From Nostoc sp. FACHB-280 (GTDB taxonomy: Bacteria > Cyanobacteriota > Cyanobacteriia > Cyanobacteriales > Nostocaceae), in assembly GCF_014697615.1 (NCBI RefSeq), contig NZ_JACJSD010000014.1, forward strand, positions 89,986-153,985: a stretch of 64,000 nucleotides of DNA, written 5' to 3'. Each line of letters starts with the position of its first letter. Within the stretch, counting starts at the first letter, position 1. The notes below the pieces were generated by a model. It saw only the letters and a program-made list of their open reading frames with translations, was not told where the DNA came from and ran no database searches. The translations under genes and the position numbers were made by a program. This document shows positions 1 through 9,059 of this stretch, one piece after another.

Positions 1-1
1 T

Positions 2-181
2 TATGATAGCGATCGCCAACTGCTCAGTCAAACCGTACTTCCTGGCGCTAATCTCGCTAATTCCGATTCAGCAGTACCCCCCAACATCTTATTATCTGTG
101 ACAGCCAACAATATTCACTCTGTTACCTTCTGTGCCTTTGACGGTCAATTCACCATTGACGACTTTCGTTTTTGTATTTAA
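2..181 (+). CDS. C-terminal fragment of an unidentified protein
   Basis: An open frame enters from the left edge and stops with TAA at 179-181, giving 59 residues that end in FDGQFTIDDFRFCI. The alternating hydrophobic and polar pattern, with a closing IDDFRF strand, resembles the last strands of beta-sandwich domains in cyanobacterial exported proteins. No PEP-CTERM or sortase tail is present. The start and most of the protein lie outside the window, so no function is assigned. Confidence 0.5.
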   Translation, partial: YDSDRQLLSQTVLPGANLANSDSAVPPNILLSVTANNIHSVTFCAFDGQFTIDDFRFCI

Positions 182-289
182 GGCCAGTCACCAAGACTAT
201 CAAGAATGAGTAATATTAACTTCATCATGCACCTAATCCCTGGTAAAAGATATATTAGAAAATCTCGTTAACAAAATTAGGTAAATACT

Positions 290-1081
290 GTGGCAAAGGC
301 TTCGTTTTCTTTGCAGCAACTAATTAACCAGATACCCAACTGGTCGCTTCCAGCGTTGTCGCCAGGAAGTCCCAAGCAGCAAAATTTCAAGCCTTTTTCC
401 AGTTCTGGCAGTGTTCTCGGCTTCCTCACAATAGTCGTTGCAATGCTTTTATGGAACTGGAAACTGCTATTAGCTTTGATAGTTGGTGTGGGAGTAATGT
501 TAATTACCTACTCAACCCAACAATGGAACTGGCAACAACGTTGGGGAGAAATTCAAAAATTCCTCAATGGGTCAAATCATCGGTTAGTTTTAGCTGTTGC
601 TATTGGTGGTCTGGCAACTATTAGCACTTATATGGCCGCTGCTATCTGGGTTGACTCTCATAGCCCTTGGATAGCCACTGGCGCAATTTTGCAAGGTTTG
701 GGAACTTTATTAACTTTAGTTTTGCTACTTTGGCAAAGTCTCAGCCGTTATCGCAATCAAGAACAAGATGTCTTTGAGCAATTGTTACTCAATTTAACAG
801 AAGCAGACCCCTTAAAGCGGTTGCTGGCTGTACGTCGAATTACCAAATTTATTACACGCCAACCAGTGAATGCAGCATTACAGCAAGAAGTTATCCAATG
901 TTTGCAACTTCTTTTGACTAAAGAGGAAGAAGTTATCATTCGAGAGGCAGCTTTTGAGAGTTTACAAATCCTAGACAAACTCCCAAATCTCCCATCCAGC
1001 AAAGCCACTCCTTTGAAACCAGTCAAGTTAAAGGTCAAAACTCAAAAATCTCAAGATAAAGTGCTGAGTGCTGAGTACTGA
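290..1081 (+). CDS. Armadillo-type-fold membrane protein, cyanobacterial
   Basis: Encodes 263 aa from a GTG start. Hydrophobic segments near residues 42-75 and 98-150 predict about four membrane helices. The C-terminal third is helical and charged (DPLKRLLAVRRITKFI, EEEVIIREAAFESLQIL), like HEAT/armadillo repeats, and should face the cytoplasm. The layout matches conserved cyanobacterial proteins annotated only as armadillo-type fold; no enzymatic motif is visible. The last residues (VLSAEY) and the stop codon come from a heptanucleotide repeat, so the tail is probably not conserved. Function unknown. Confidence 0.75.
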   Translation: MAKASFSLQQLINQIPNWSLPALSPGSPKQQNFKPFSSSGSVLGFLTIVVAMLLWNWKLLLALIVGVGVMLITYSTQQWNWQQRWGEIQKFLNGSNHRLVLAVAIGGLATISTYMAAAIWVDSHSPWIATGAILQGLGTLLTLVLLLWQSLSRYRNQEQDVFEQLLLNLTEADPLKRLLAVRRITKFITRQPVNAALQQEVIQCLQLLLTKEEEVIIREAAFESLQILDKLPNLPSSKATPLKPVKLKVKTQKSQDKVLSAEY

Positions 1082-1095
1082 GTGCTGAGTGCTGA
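1061..1095 (+). repeat. Tandem heptanucleotide repeat, five GTGCTGA-type units
   Basis: Four exact GTGCTGA units and one GTACTGA variant run head to tail. The variant unit supplies the TGA stop of the upstream gene. Short tandem heptamers of this type are common in Nostocales genomes. Confidence 0.85.
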
Positions 1096-1218
1096 GTAAC
1101 TTCTAAGAAAAAATATCCCTTCTTTTGATGACAAGGAGGATAAGGGAGATAGAGTCCTTGTTGAGTAAACAAATTGGATAATTTCTTTTTGGAATCTTCT
1201 GTGACTTTTGATTGTTAA

Positions 1219-1956
1219 TTATTTCCGAGATAATCTACCGTTACGGACTTGGACTACAGGATGATTGCACCGCCGCACAAGTTGTTCGTCGTGGGTGGTC
1301 ACAATTACTGTAGCCCCAAAAGAATTTAACTTTTGCAAAATTTGGATGACTTGCCAAGAATTATCGGGGTCGAGGTTTCCTGTGGGTTCATCAGCCAAAA
1401 TTAATGGCGGTGTTCCCACAATGGCGCGTGCAACACTCACCCGTTGTTGTTCTCCCCCCGAAAGTTGATCGGGAAAACAGTTGGCTTTGGAAAGTAAACC
1501 CACTAATTTTAACGTCGGTTCTAAACGTCTTTGAATTTCTTTGCGAGTGAAACCTTGTGCTTGCAGTACAAATGTCACATTCTCAGCTACTGTTCTTTGG
1601 GGAATCAGTTTGTAATCTTGAAATACAATACCAATGCGTCGCCGCAACAGTGATAAGCGATCGCCCCGCAAATCTGTTACATTGCAATCATTGACAATTA
1701 CCTCTCCCTGACTAGCCGATTCTTCACCATACAAAAGCTTCAACAGTGTTGATTTACCCGAACCGCTAGGGCCTGTAATAAACAAAAATTCTTTCTGTTT
1801 CACCTCTAAACTCACATCCAACAACCCGTGACAGCCATTGTTGTATGTTTTTGTTACAGAGCGTAACTGCACAATGGCAGCATTACTACTACTTTGTGGG
1901 GAAGATGTACTATCCTTTGCAGGAATATGCTGATCAGTTTTAACAACGGTTCTCAT
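1219..1956 (-). CDS. ftsE: FtsE-type ABC transporter ATPase
   Basis: A 245-aa ABC ATPase of the FtsE class, which couples ATP hydrolysis to FtsX and septal peptidoglycan hydrolases at the inner membrane. After a Ser-rich N-terminus of about 30 residues it shows Walker [11 protein letters not shown]-loop VFQDYKL, signature [14 protein letters not shown], Walker [13 protein letters not shown] and switch THD. The QDYKLI segment is typical of FtsE. No ftsX is adjacent; the next gene on this strand is a glycosyltransferase. The nucleotide-binding domain is certain. The FtsE name rests on motif resemblance. Confidence 0.8.
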   Translation of the reverse strand: MRTVVKTDQHIPAKDSTSSPQSSSNAAIVQLRSVTKTYNNGCHGLLDVSLEVKQKEFLFITGPSGSGKSTLLKLLYGEESASQGEVIVNDCNVTDLRGDRLSLLRRRIGIVFQDYKLIPQRTVAENVTFVLQAQGFTRKEIQRRLEPTLKLVGLLSKANCFPDQLSGGEQQRVSVARAIVGTPPLILADEPTGNLDPDNSWQVIQILQKLNSFGATVIVTTHDEQLVRRCNHPVVQVRNGRLSRK

Positions 1957-2111
1957 TGGCAGAATATATACACTTGCTTAGAACTAAACACCCGAAAAAC
2001 TTCAATTTAAGATTCTCTTAAAAATAATGATTCCCAGGACAGCCCCAGGAATCTCAAGTTCAAAAGCAAAAATTAAATTTTTTGGAAGTTTTCAGTACTA
2101 TCCGCAAGTCA

Positions 2112-2236
2112 TGAATTAGGGAGTGTGGGGAGTGTGGAGGGAAAGACTTCTTCACCATCCTCCCATACCTCCCACACCCCTGTATTTCTCACAAGAGAGA
2201 AATACAGGTTTCCGACTCCCCATTCCCTACTCTCTA
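2112..2236. repeat. Dispersed hairpin repeat, copy 1
   Basis: A G/C-skewed segment carries a perfect 12-bp stem (2179-2190 with 2197-2208) and the loop ACAAGA. It is the inverted counterpart of 14763-14895, with similarity continuing on both sides of the hairpin. It lies just beyond the 3' end of the WecB-type gene and could act in transcript ending. Confidence 0.75.
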
Positions 2237-2243
2237 CTATTCC

Positions 2244-2996
2244 CTAGACCGCACTTTTGGCTGTCAAGCGGTAAACAAATGCTTTCACGGCAAATTCTGG
2301 CAAAGCTAACATCCGTCGCCAACGCCAAGGTTCTTTATATAAGCGATACAGCCATTCCAAATTATTATTACCTAACCAAGCCGGAGCGCGGGTTTTGCTT
2401 CCTGACCAAATATCAAAACTACCACCAACACCAATCCAAATTGCTTGGGGACATAAATGACGATTTTGAGCAATCCATAATTCTTGACGTGGTACTCCCA
2501 AACCAACCAAAATAACTTGAGGCTGTAATTGAGTTAGTGTTTGGTGTAATATCTCTTCTTCTTCAGGAGAATGATAGCCAGAATGAGTACCGACTATATT
2601 TAAATCTGGGGCTTGCTGCTGCCAATAATCTGCTGCTTTTGTCGCTATTCCTGGTGCGCCGCCATAAAAAAAGACTTTTGTACCTTTTTGCTTTTGTCCC
2701 AGTTCTCGCAGTAATGTTTCTGCTAGTTCAATTCCTGGACAACGTTGAACCTTTTGCCAAAACAGCCACTGCAAATACAAAACCACACCAGCACCATCAG
2801 GTATCACTAACTCAGCATCGTGAATTACCTTGGCTAGTGCGCTGTCTCGTTCTGCTTGCATGGTCATTTCTGCATTCAGCGTCACTACATGAGTCCCTCT
2901 GCTGTGTTGCAGGCATTCTAGCAACCAGCCTGGATAATTACTCATAACATGAACTGGTATTCCCAGCACCGAAAATACTGTAGGCGGTTTAGACAT
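2244..2996 (-). CDS. WecB/TagA/CpsF-family glycosyltransferase
   Basis: Encodes 250 aa matching the WecB/TagA/CpsF (GT26) family, which transfers N-acetylmannosamine-type sugars to lipid-linked acceptors at the inner face of the membrane during surface polysaccharide synthesis. Visible family features are the TLNAEMTMQAERDSAL N-terminal region, IPDGAGVVLYLQ, KVFFYGGAPGIATKAAD, the core VILVGLGVPRQELWIAQN and IGVGGSFDIWSGSKTRAP. Length is normal for the family. No polysaccharide cluster surrounds it, so the acceptor cannot be named. Confidence 0.88.
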   Translation of the reverse strand: MSKPPTVFSVLGIPVHVMSNYPGWLLECLQHSRGTHVVTLNAEMTMQAERDSALAKVIHDAELVIPDGAGVVLYLQWLFWQKVQRCPGIELAETLLRELGQKQKGTKVFFYGGAPGIATKAADYWQQQAPDLNIVGTHSGYHSPEEEEILHQTLTQLQPQVILVGLGVPRQELWIAQNRHLCPQAIWIGVGGSFDIWSGSKTRAPAWLGNNNLEWLYRLYKEPWRWRRMLALPEFAVKAFVYRLTAKSAV

Positions 2997-3536
2997 AGCC
3001 TATTCTAATTAGCCTCACATCACACCAGATTGTCTCGAACGATAGTTTATCAAATATTTTAATCAATCGCCTGGGCAATATTGGGCAAATAGGAGTTAGC
3101 AGATTACATCGTTAAACGTTCTTCAGGGCTTTATCTGGGCGGATATTACGCAACCAAGTTGTAATGTATACCAAAATTTTTTATGATTAAAATTTCTAAT
3201 GAGTATCAGTTTATCAATTTGTCATGTTTCATGACGAACCATCATAGAAATGCAATTATTACTAGCGATCGCATTTGGTCATCGTAATTAAGTAGTTGAG
3301 AAATATGAATCTGTCGTAAATCAGCCAGTATACTCATAAAAAAGGAGGTTAGCTTTTCTCTAACCCAAAATTTAAGTTTGCTTACCAGTGAAAATATCTA
3401 AGAAAATCCTACTAATAATTTACTAAGCAAAACTTCTATATTGAATTTTTATCAGTGTATTTCCATCACTATCCACTCAAATTTGTGCATCAACTCGGTT
3501 TGACAGTTCAGTTAGTTTAACGGGCAGAAGTTGACA
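2997..3536. other. 540-bp gene-free stretch before the response regulator
   Basis: AT-rich DNA between divergent genes, presumably holding both promoters. A small hairpin, GGTTAG(n7)CTAACC, lies near 3347-3365 beside an AGGAGG purine run, but no start codon is placed to use it. I see no ORF or RNA gene. Confidence 0.5.
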
Positions 3537-4253
3537 ATGAGTAAAATCCGTATTGTTTTGATCGAAGATCATGACCTCACTCGTGTTGGGATTCGGACAG
3601 CATTACAGCAAAGAGATGAAATTGAAGTGCTAGGCGAAGCTGGCAATGCTGCGGAAGGCTTAAAACTTTTAAAAATATTACAGCCAGATATTGCGATCGT
3701 CGATATCGGTTTACCAGATAAAGATGGAATTGCGCTGACCAGAGAAATTAAAGCAATTGCCACAAGCGAAGATTCCACAAAGGTGTTAATTTTAACACTT
3801 CGTGATAATAAAGAAGCCGTTCTGGCTGCTTTTGCTGCTGGGGCTGACTCTTACTGTATGAAAGATATCAAATTTGATAATTTGCTAGAAGCAGTCAGAG
3901 TTACGTACAATGGCAACGCCTGGATTGATCCAGCGATCGCCAGAATTGTGTTACAACAGGCACAAGAGAATTCTCCTAAACAGGAGACTGTCCCAAAAGA
4001 AAGTAAAAATATCCCCCAAAATCAAGACTTTGGGGAAAGTGAGGAAATAATTGACCCTTATACCCTGACAGAACGCGAGTTAGAAGTGTTACAGTTAATT
4101 GTCGAAGGTTGTAGCAATGCTGTTATAGCTGAACGACTTTATATTACAGTTGGGACTGTAAAAACACATGTCCGTAATATTCTGAATAAGCTATGCGCTG
4201 ATGACCGTACCCAAGCAGCAGTTAGAGCTTTACGCTCTGGGTTGGTTGGATAA
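3537..4253 (+). CDS. NarL/LuxR-type response regulator
   Basis: A two-component regulator of 238 aa. The receiver domain (about 4-125) has the acidic pocket EDHD, phospho-acceptor Asp56 in DIAIVDIGLPDKDG and the conserved Lys in CMKDI. A Gln/Ser-rich linker follows, then a LuxR-type helix-turn-helix (about 175-235: LTERELEVLQLIVEG, VGTVKTHVRNILNKL). ATG 3537 is preferred over the in-frame TTG at 3531 because it begins the conserved fold. It lies 187 bp upstream of the SpoIIE phosphatase and may regulate with it. No histidine kinase is adjacent. Confidence 0.88.
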   Translation: MSKIRIVLIEDHDLTRVGIRTALQQRDEIEVLGEAGNAAEGLKLLKILQPDIAIVDIGLPDKDGIALTREIKAIATSEDSTKVLILTLRDNKEAVLAAFAAGADSYCMKDIKFDNLLEAVRVTYNGNAWIDPAIARIVLQQAQENSPKQETVPKESKNIPQNQDFGESEEIIDPYTLTERELEVLQLIVEGCSNAVIAERLYITVGTVKTHVRNILNKLCADDRTQAAVRALRSGLVG

Positions 4254-4440
4254 GGTAATTCCAGGATTGAAAAACCTTGGAACAAATTGAGGAAGAAGCT
4301 AACTTTGAGTAAATTTCTCACTTCAAAGCAGGTAACTTCTATGATGGGGCGATAGCTTTTTGATTAGTTTGTAGGTGGTCACTGGGTGGGATAAAAATTT
4401 TATTGTCTCGCCACACAAGTATCGGAAATGAAAGTCAAAT

Positions 4441-6111
4441 ATGACTGAGACAGAGGTAGAAAAACTCAAGCTCATGATTGTCGATGATGAGCTAGATAAT
4501 TTGGATTTACTCTACCGCACTTTTAGGCGAGATTTTCAAGTATTTAAAGCCAATCATGCCCTAAGTGCGCTGGACATATTGGAAAAAGAAGGTGAGATGG
4601 CCGTGATCATCTCAGATCAAAGAATGCCAGAAATGAATGGCACTGAATTTCTCAGTCGCACAGTAGAAAGGTTTCCCGATACGATTAGGATTCTTTTAAC
4701 TGGCTTTACTGATGTTGAAGATTTGGTCGATGCTATCAACTCCGGTCAAGTGTTCAAATACATCACCAAGCCTTGGAATCCTGAACGGCTCAAGTTACTA
4801 GTTGAACAAGCTACAGAGACATATCGTTTAGTTAAACAACGCACCCAAGAGTTGCGTCGGGCGCTACGACGAGAATCTTTGTTTAATGAGGTGACAACAG
4901 CAATTCGAGAATCTCTTGATTATGGCAATATGTTGCAGAAAATTGTTGCCACCATCGGACAAACCTTTGATGCTACTTGTTGCTTGCTGATCCCGGTAGA
5001 AGGCGATCGCTTAACAAATGATAAATTCTCTTATCAAGATGCCAATTCTTCTATTTTAAATTTTGCTTTTGACCATAGTCTGTTCGAGAAAGTTGTCGAA
5101 ACTCGTGATTACCAACTCAATCAAGACACCTTTGATGGCAACTTTTGTAACTATTTGGTAGTGCCGCTTACCTATCAGCAGCAACTATTAGCAGTACTTG
5201 CACTGTATCAGGTAGGACGTGATGATCTTTGGCCAGATGAAGATATTAAATTGATTACCGGTGTAGCTGACCAAGCAGCTTTAGCTCTTTTCCAAGCAAA
5301 ACTTTATCAACGCTTGCAAGAAAAACAAGAGCAAATTCACGCCGAATTAGAAGTAGCACGCCAAATTCAACATAACCTGCTTCGCCAAAGCTTACCTGAT
5401 ATCAAAGAGGCAAAGTTACAAGCCTGCTGCTATCCAGCGCGAGAAGTGGGAGGCGATTTTTTTGAAGTATTTGTCCACCCCAAAGGCGATTTATGGTTAG
5501 CAGTAGGTGATGTTTCCGGAAAAGGTGTACCTGCGGCTTTATTCATGGCTAGTGCAATTTCCGTACTGCGACGCGAGTTATCTCAAGAAACACCAGCCGA
5601 ACCCCATGTAATCGTCCAAAATCTCAATCATGCTTTGTGCAATGACTTAATTAGTAACAATTGTTTTATTACTCTCGTATTAGCTTGTTATACACCTAGT
5701 ACTAAAGAACTAGTTTACGCTAATGCTGGACATATCTACCCTCTGCTATGGTCTCGCCAAACTGACTCAACCCAGCAACCCAACTATCTCAAAGTACGTG
5801 GCATTCCTTTAGGTATCTTACCCACTTGGAAAGCACAGTCAGGAAGATTGCATCTTTCGACTGGAGATACTTTATTGTTAGCTAGTGATGGGATTACTGA
5901 AGCATCAGTATCTAGTGAGTTACTAAAATGCGAAAAAACAGATGCTAATCTTTCGCCAGGTAGCCACTCTATGCTCAACCAAGAAGGTCTTTGGCAACTT
6001 CTCCAAACAGAGCCACAACCACTTTCTCTGAACCATTTACTAGCTCGTATCCAAGCAAATAATCAAGTTCAAGAAGACGATCAAACTATACTTTCACTAG
6101 AGGTTTTATAA
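4441..6111 (+). CDS. REC-GAF-SpoIIE (PP2C) protein phosphatase, RsbU-like
   Basis: Encodes 556 aa in three parts: a receiver domain (about 10-130; Asp59 in IISDQRMPEMNG and Lys in YITKPW), a GAF domain (about 155-290), and a SpoIIE-type PPM phosphatase (about 320-556) with metal motifs GGDFFEV, GDVSGKGVPAALFMA, NAGHIYPLL and LLASDGITEA. Such proteins dephosphorylate a Ser/Thr-phosphorylated STAS protein in partner-switching circuits. The stop is 3 bp before the RsbW-like kinase, so the two are surely co-transcribed and probably act on one phosphoprotein. The target is not encoded nearby. Confidence 0.9.
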   Translation: MTETEVEKLKLMIVDDELDNLDLLYRTFRRDFQVFKANHALSALDILEKEGEMAVIISDQRMPEMNGTEFLSRTVERFPDTIRILLTGFTDVEDLVDAINSGQVFKYITKPWNPERLKLLVEQATETYRLVKQRTQELRRALRRESLFNEVTTAIRESLDYGNMLQKIVATIGQTFDATCCLLIPVEGDRLTNDKFSYQDANSSILNFAFDHSLFEKVVETRDYQLNQDTFDGNFCNYLVVPLTYQQQLLAVLALYQVGRDDLWPDEDIKLITGVADQAALALFQAKLYQRLQEKQEQIHAELEVARQIQHNLLRQSLPDIKEAKLQACCYPAREVGGDFFEVFVHPKGDLWLAVGDVSGKGVPAALFMASAISVLRRELSQETPAEPHVIVQNLNHALCNDLISNNCFITLVLACYTPSTKELVYANAGHIYPLLWSRQTDSTQQPNYLKVRGIPLGILPTWKAQSGRLHLSTGDTLLLASDGITEASVSSELLKCEKTDANLSPGSHSMLNQEGLWQLLQTEPQPLSLNHLLARIQANNQVQEDDQTILSLEVL

Positions 6112-6114
6112 GTA

Positions 6115-6540
6115 ATGAAAAGTGAGCTTCATGTACCAAGTGATTTGAATTATTTAAATATCGTCGAAAGCTGGTTGCTGGGATGCTTGAAAGTCAAGCT
6201 AGGAGATTCTGTAGATTGGTCTCGGCAATCCAGTCGTTTACGATTGGCTTTGGTAGAAGCCTACTCTAATGTAGTGCGTCACGCCCACAAAGAGCAGCCG
6301 AATCTACCAGTATTACTACGTTTAGAGCTTAAAGACCGAGACATTTCCCTAGAAATCTGGGACTATGGCGAAGGCTACGATATGTCTACTTACCTAGCGC
6401 CTAATCCCGTAGATAAACAAGAAGGGGGTTATGGATGGCTAATTATGAATCGGTTAATGGATAAGGTAGAGTACCAATTACAAGTTAATGGTGCTAATTG
6501 CTTGAAATTAGAAGCTACAATTCCTGAATTGGTGAAATAA
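6115..6540 (+). CDS. RsbW-like anti-sigma-factor serine kinase (HATPase_c_2)
   Basis: Encodes 141 aa with a GHKL ATPase fold. The N box is LALVEAYSNVVRHAH, the G1-like box is LEIWDYGEGYD, and GGYGWLIMNRLMDKVEY is the glycine-rich ATP-lid region. RsbW/SpoIIAB-type kinases phosphorylate an antagonist and sequester a sigma factor or other partner. Its start lies 3 bp after the phosphatase stop, implying coupled expression of opposing kinase and phosphatase. No sigma factor or STAS antagonist is seen within several kilobases. Confidence 0.85.
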   Translation: MKSELHVPSDLNYLNIVESWLLGCLKVKLGDSVDWSRQSSRLRLALVEAYSNVVRHAHKEQPNLPVLLRLELKDRDISLEIWDYGEGYDMSTYLAPNPVDKQEGGYGWLIMNRLMDKVEYQLQVNGANCLKLEATIPELVK

Positions 6541-7002
6541 CCTACAATTCTTAGATGAATTTGGTTGGACAAACAGACAGACTTGTGTAGAAGTCAATAG
6601 CAAAGAAGGCGAATACTCTGCACATTAATTTGCGCTGACGTAGCCCGTTATGTTGTTGATCTGTATGTTAATCAAGCATACATAAGAATTAGCTTTGATT
6701 TCTGAATTTATTTATGTAGTCAGCTAATAGGGAGTAGGGAATGGTGGTTCGGCTCCGCTCACCAACCAGGAATGGGGAGTAAGAAAGAAACTGTACTTGG
6801 ATGTAGTGATTTTTTCCCAAATCAAATGTGAGTTCTATAGGCGGTGTAAGGATATTAAGAAAAGTTAAGTTAAATGCTAACTTTTACTAAATTTATTTGA
6901 TTTATAGGGGCTACTTATCAAATACTGTAAAAGATAGAGTTACCAATGCTTACTTTGGTAACAATCGGTATGAAAAATTTACCTTGAATTACAGCCAAAG
7001 TC
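6541..7002. other. Gene-free stretch with degenerate short repeats
   Basis: Around 6727-6790, GGGAGTAGGGAATGG-type repeats flank the palindromic segment GGTTCGGCTCCGCTCACC. The rest is AT-rich and presumably includes the promoter of the next gene. No ORF or RNA gene was recognised. Confidence 0.45.
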
Positions 7003-7455
7003 ATGGTTCCGCCTATGGAAGCTTTATTTTGTTTGTCTCCCCGTTACCGTCTTGATGATGAGTTTCCTTGGCTAGAAGGGATTGATCCCAGTCGCCATTA
7101 CTGGATTGCAGTAAACGGAGACAAAAACTTAACCATAGCTATTCCTGGGTTAGTGGTTGATGCTATTAGTGACTTTAAGCAGGCTATCCGCCAATTTCGC
7201 TCTTTAGAACCAGGAGAGGAAATGACTTTGGTCAGAATGGCTAACTCTTGTAAAATTCACTGTGTTAGTCTGAATTGCTATGCGGTAGAAACGGAAGTTA
7301 ACAATGCCCCTGTTTGGCATTTGTTTGATCAAGAAACTTTAGATAGCTTGTTAATGACTGCACATCCCGATTGGGTATGCGCTCCGACAGATGTCGAATT
7401 GGGACGAAGATTGTTAATGCGCTCTTTACATTTAGCAGTGGCGACTAAGAGTTAG
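7003..7455 (+). CDS. Conserved-looking hypothetical protein
   Basis: Encodes 150 aa, soluble, with Cys residues in CLSP, CKIHCVSLNCY and WVCAP. I do not recognise a family. The regular hydrophobic spacing and normal codon use suggest a real small globular protein. A second in-frame ATG at 7015 could be the true start, and neither has a strong ribosome-binding site. It stands alone between the signalling set and the carotenoid genes. Confidence 0.6.
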   Translation: MVPPMEALFCLSPRYRLDDEFPWLEGIDPSRHYWIAVNGDKNLTIAIPGLVVDAISDFKQAIRQFRSLEPGEEMTLVRMANSCKIHCVSLNCYAVETEVNNAPVWHLFDQETLDSLLMTAHPDWVCAPTDVELGRRLLMRSLHLAVATKS

Positions 7456-7577
7456 GGACTAGAGGCGAGAATGTAGTATTGTTGACTTTGTATGGCTCAC
7501 TTTTGAATAGAGCTAGTGATGAAATATTGGATCACCAAATAAGAAAAATTTCTTTTCTCGCCCCTAGCCTCTAAACT

Positions 7578-7997
7578 CTAATCTCTATTTTGTGGCTGTA
7601 ATGCTAACAATTCTTGGGGAGAAGCTAAGAGTTTGATTTTCGTGTAAGTAATTTGCCGTTGTTGGTTCAAGATAAATAGCCAGATGACATTCACACCACA
7701 CCAAGAAGTTTGGGCTTTACCTGTTACCTGAACTTGAATTTGGTGATTTTCTATGTTCTCAATAATTCCTTCGCGGGGATAGGTTTGTATATCTTGGGCT
7801 TCTTTTTGTAAATAAGCTGCGATCGCCTCTTTCCCCACAATACCAGATTCAAAAGGTGGATACATTACACCATCTGCGGTAAACAGTGCGGCTGTTTGTT
7901 CAAATTGACCTGCATTGAGACGGGCAAAATAATCTAAGATGCAAGGTTCTGTAATTCCTGCAATTTCAATTCCACTCAGAGATTTAGCAGTTTTCAT
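7578..7997 (-). CDS. CTDH: stand-alone OCP C-terminal-domain homologue (carotenoid carrier)
   Basis: Encodes 139 aa of the NTF2-like fold that forms the C-terminal domain of OCP. Matching segments are LDYFARLNAGQFEQTAALF, YPPFESGIVGKEAIAAYLQ, VTGKAQT and KLLASPQELL. Recalling OCP, Tyr23 aligns with Tyr201 and Trp106 with Trp288, the pair that binds the carotenoid keto group. Cys100 replaces a Phe and corresponds to the cysteine reported to control disulfide dimerisation in Anabaena CTDH. Such proteins carry ketocarotenoids and hand them to HCPs. An HCP lies upstream on the same strand, separated by a terminator-like hairpin, so a separate promoter is likely. Confidence 0.88.
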   Translation of the reverse strand: MKTAKSLSGIEIAGITEPCILDYFARLNAGQFEQTAALFTADGVMYPPFESGIVGKEAIAAYLQKEAQDIQTYPREGIIENIENHQIQVQVTGKAQTSWCGVNVIWLFILNQQRQITYTKIKLLASPQELLALQPQNRD

Positions 7998-8318
7998 AAA
8001 ATTAGTAGTATTAAGCTGACTAAAAAGTAAGTATTCAGAACACAGAATGTAGAGGTCAGAAGTGATTACACTTGGATAACTCGCAGTTGGAGACTATGAA
8101 AATCTCTATCTAGTAAAGCCCCGATTTGTTCATCATTCTAAATTCTGATTCCTGAATTCTTCCACTCAAAATTAATTTGAATATAAAAGTAAAAATAAAA
8201 AAAGCTGCTTTTGAAGTAGATTGTTAACTTGCACTATTCCTCAAGAAAGAATTTGTTCCCAGATAAAAATCTAGGAACAATTTTTGACAAATCATTGAGG
8301 TTGGGAGGATATTACAGA
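7998..8318. other. Gap between the HCP and CTDH genes
   Basis: This 321-bp gap contains the terminator-like hairpin at 8253-8280 and AT-rich DNA likely to contain a CTDH promoter. No ORF is seen. Confidence 0.5.
8253..8280 (-). terminator. Terminator-like hairpin downstream of the HCP gene
   Basis: A 12-bp stem with one mismatch (TTGTTCCCAGAT with ATCTAGGAACAA) and an AAAA loop begins about 40 bp after the HCP stop. On the minus strand it is followed by a T-rich run. Five Ts also follow it on the plus strand. Confidence 0.6.
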
Positions 8319-8840
8319 TTAGTCAGCTAAAGGATCAACACCCATTTCAGCAACTACTTTGCGAAGAACAGTAATTTGTTGACCAAAATCTAATTCTTTA
8401 ATTGCTTCTAGTACTTGTCCACCGTCACGAGAAAGCTTGTAGTTGCTTGGTAATGGTACAACAAAACCCTTGACCATTAATTCTGACAATTCATACCAAA
8501 ACGCTAACTTGGTGTTATTACTCAAAATACCGTAGGAGCGGGTAAAGGCAGTATTTTTCTTGGCAACCAAATCACGCATAACGTTTAGTTGCTCGGCGTG
8601 GGACATCTGCTTGATTTGATTCAGTAAACCTTCAGCTAACTGTAAACGAGCTACACCTGTAGCGGCTGGTGTAATGGAGCGTCCCATTTCTGTGTAAGCA
8701 TACCACAGCACTGCTAGTTGGTCATCCACACTTAGGTTTTGAAATACGGTGATGGTGGAAGTCACGGCATCAACAGCCTGGATACTGTAGTTAACAGGGT
8801 TGGAGAAGCGGGTTGAAGCTGAATCAGAAGTGAATGTCAT
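8319..8840 (-). CDS. Helical carotenoid protein (HCP), stand-alone OCP N-terminal domain
   Basis: Encodes 173 aa covering the all-helical N-terminal domain of OCP and nothing more. Characteristic stretches are LSVDDQLAVLWYAYTEMGRS, ITPAATG, QIKQMSHAEQLNVMRDLV, TKLAFWYEL and FGQQITVLRKVV. Trp46, Tyr49 and Trp115 align with the carotenoid-contacting Trp41, Tyr44 and Trp110 of OCP. HCPs bind ketocarotenoids; members encoded beside a CTDH gene have been reported to quench singlet oxygen and excited phycobilisomes. The neighbouring CTDH suggests this clade, often called HCP4, but clade assignment needs a tree. Confidence 0.92.
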   Translation of the reverse strand: MTFTSDSASTRFSNPVNYSIQAVDAVTSTITVFQNLSVDDQLAVLWYAYTEMGRSITPAATGVARLQLAEGLLNQIKQMSHAEQLNVMRDLVAKKNTAFTRSYGILSNNTKLAFWYELSELMVKGFVVPLPSNYKLSRDGGQVLEAIKELDFGQQITVLRKVVAEMGVDPLAD

Positions 8841-9059
8841 GATGGCACCACAGTTGATTAGTTAAGTGTGCTGAGAATCTAGTCAGAGGTTTGCAGTATT
8901 TTTTGTTGCTTTGCCTCTGACATTTCCATGTTGCATCATTTATTTACAAACCGCAAATAAAATTTACAAATAGGTGGGTTGGCAAATTTTCTATGACAGA
9001 TTTGACAGTAGGGGGTATAATTAAACAGCTAAAATTTGAGCAGAGTTTAGCTCAAACAC

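Noticed and set aside
2123..2947. Plus-strand ORFs opposite the WecB-type gene
   Set aside because: They are shadows of a gene with clear family motifs on the other strand, or start inside the hairpin repeat.
7578..8840. A frameshifted full-length OCP gene
   Set aside because: The two parts are 321 bp apart with a hairpin between, each has its own start and stop, and both match known stand-alone HCP and CTDH proteins. They are separate genes.
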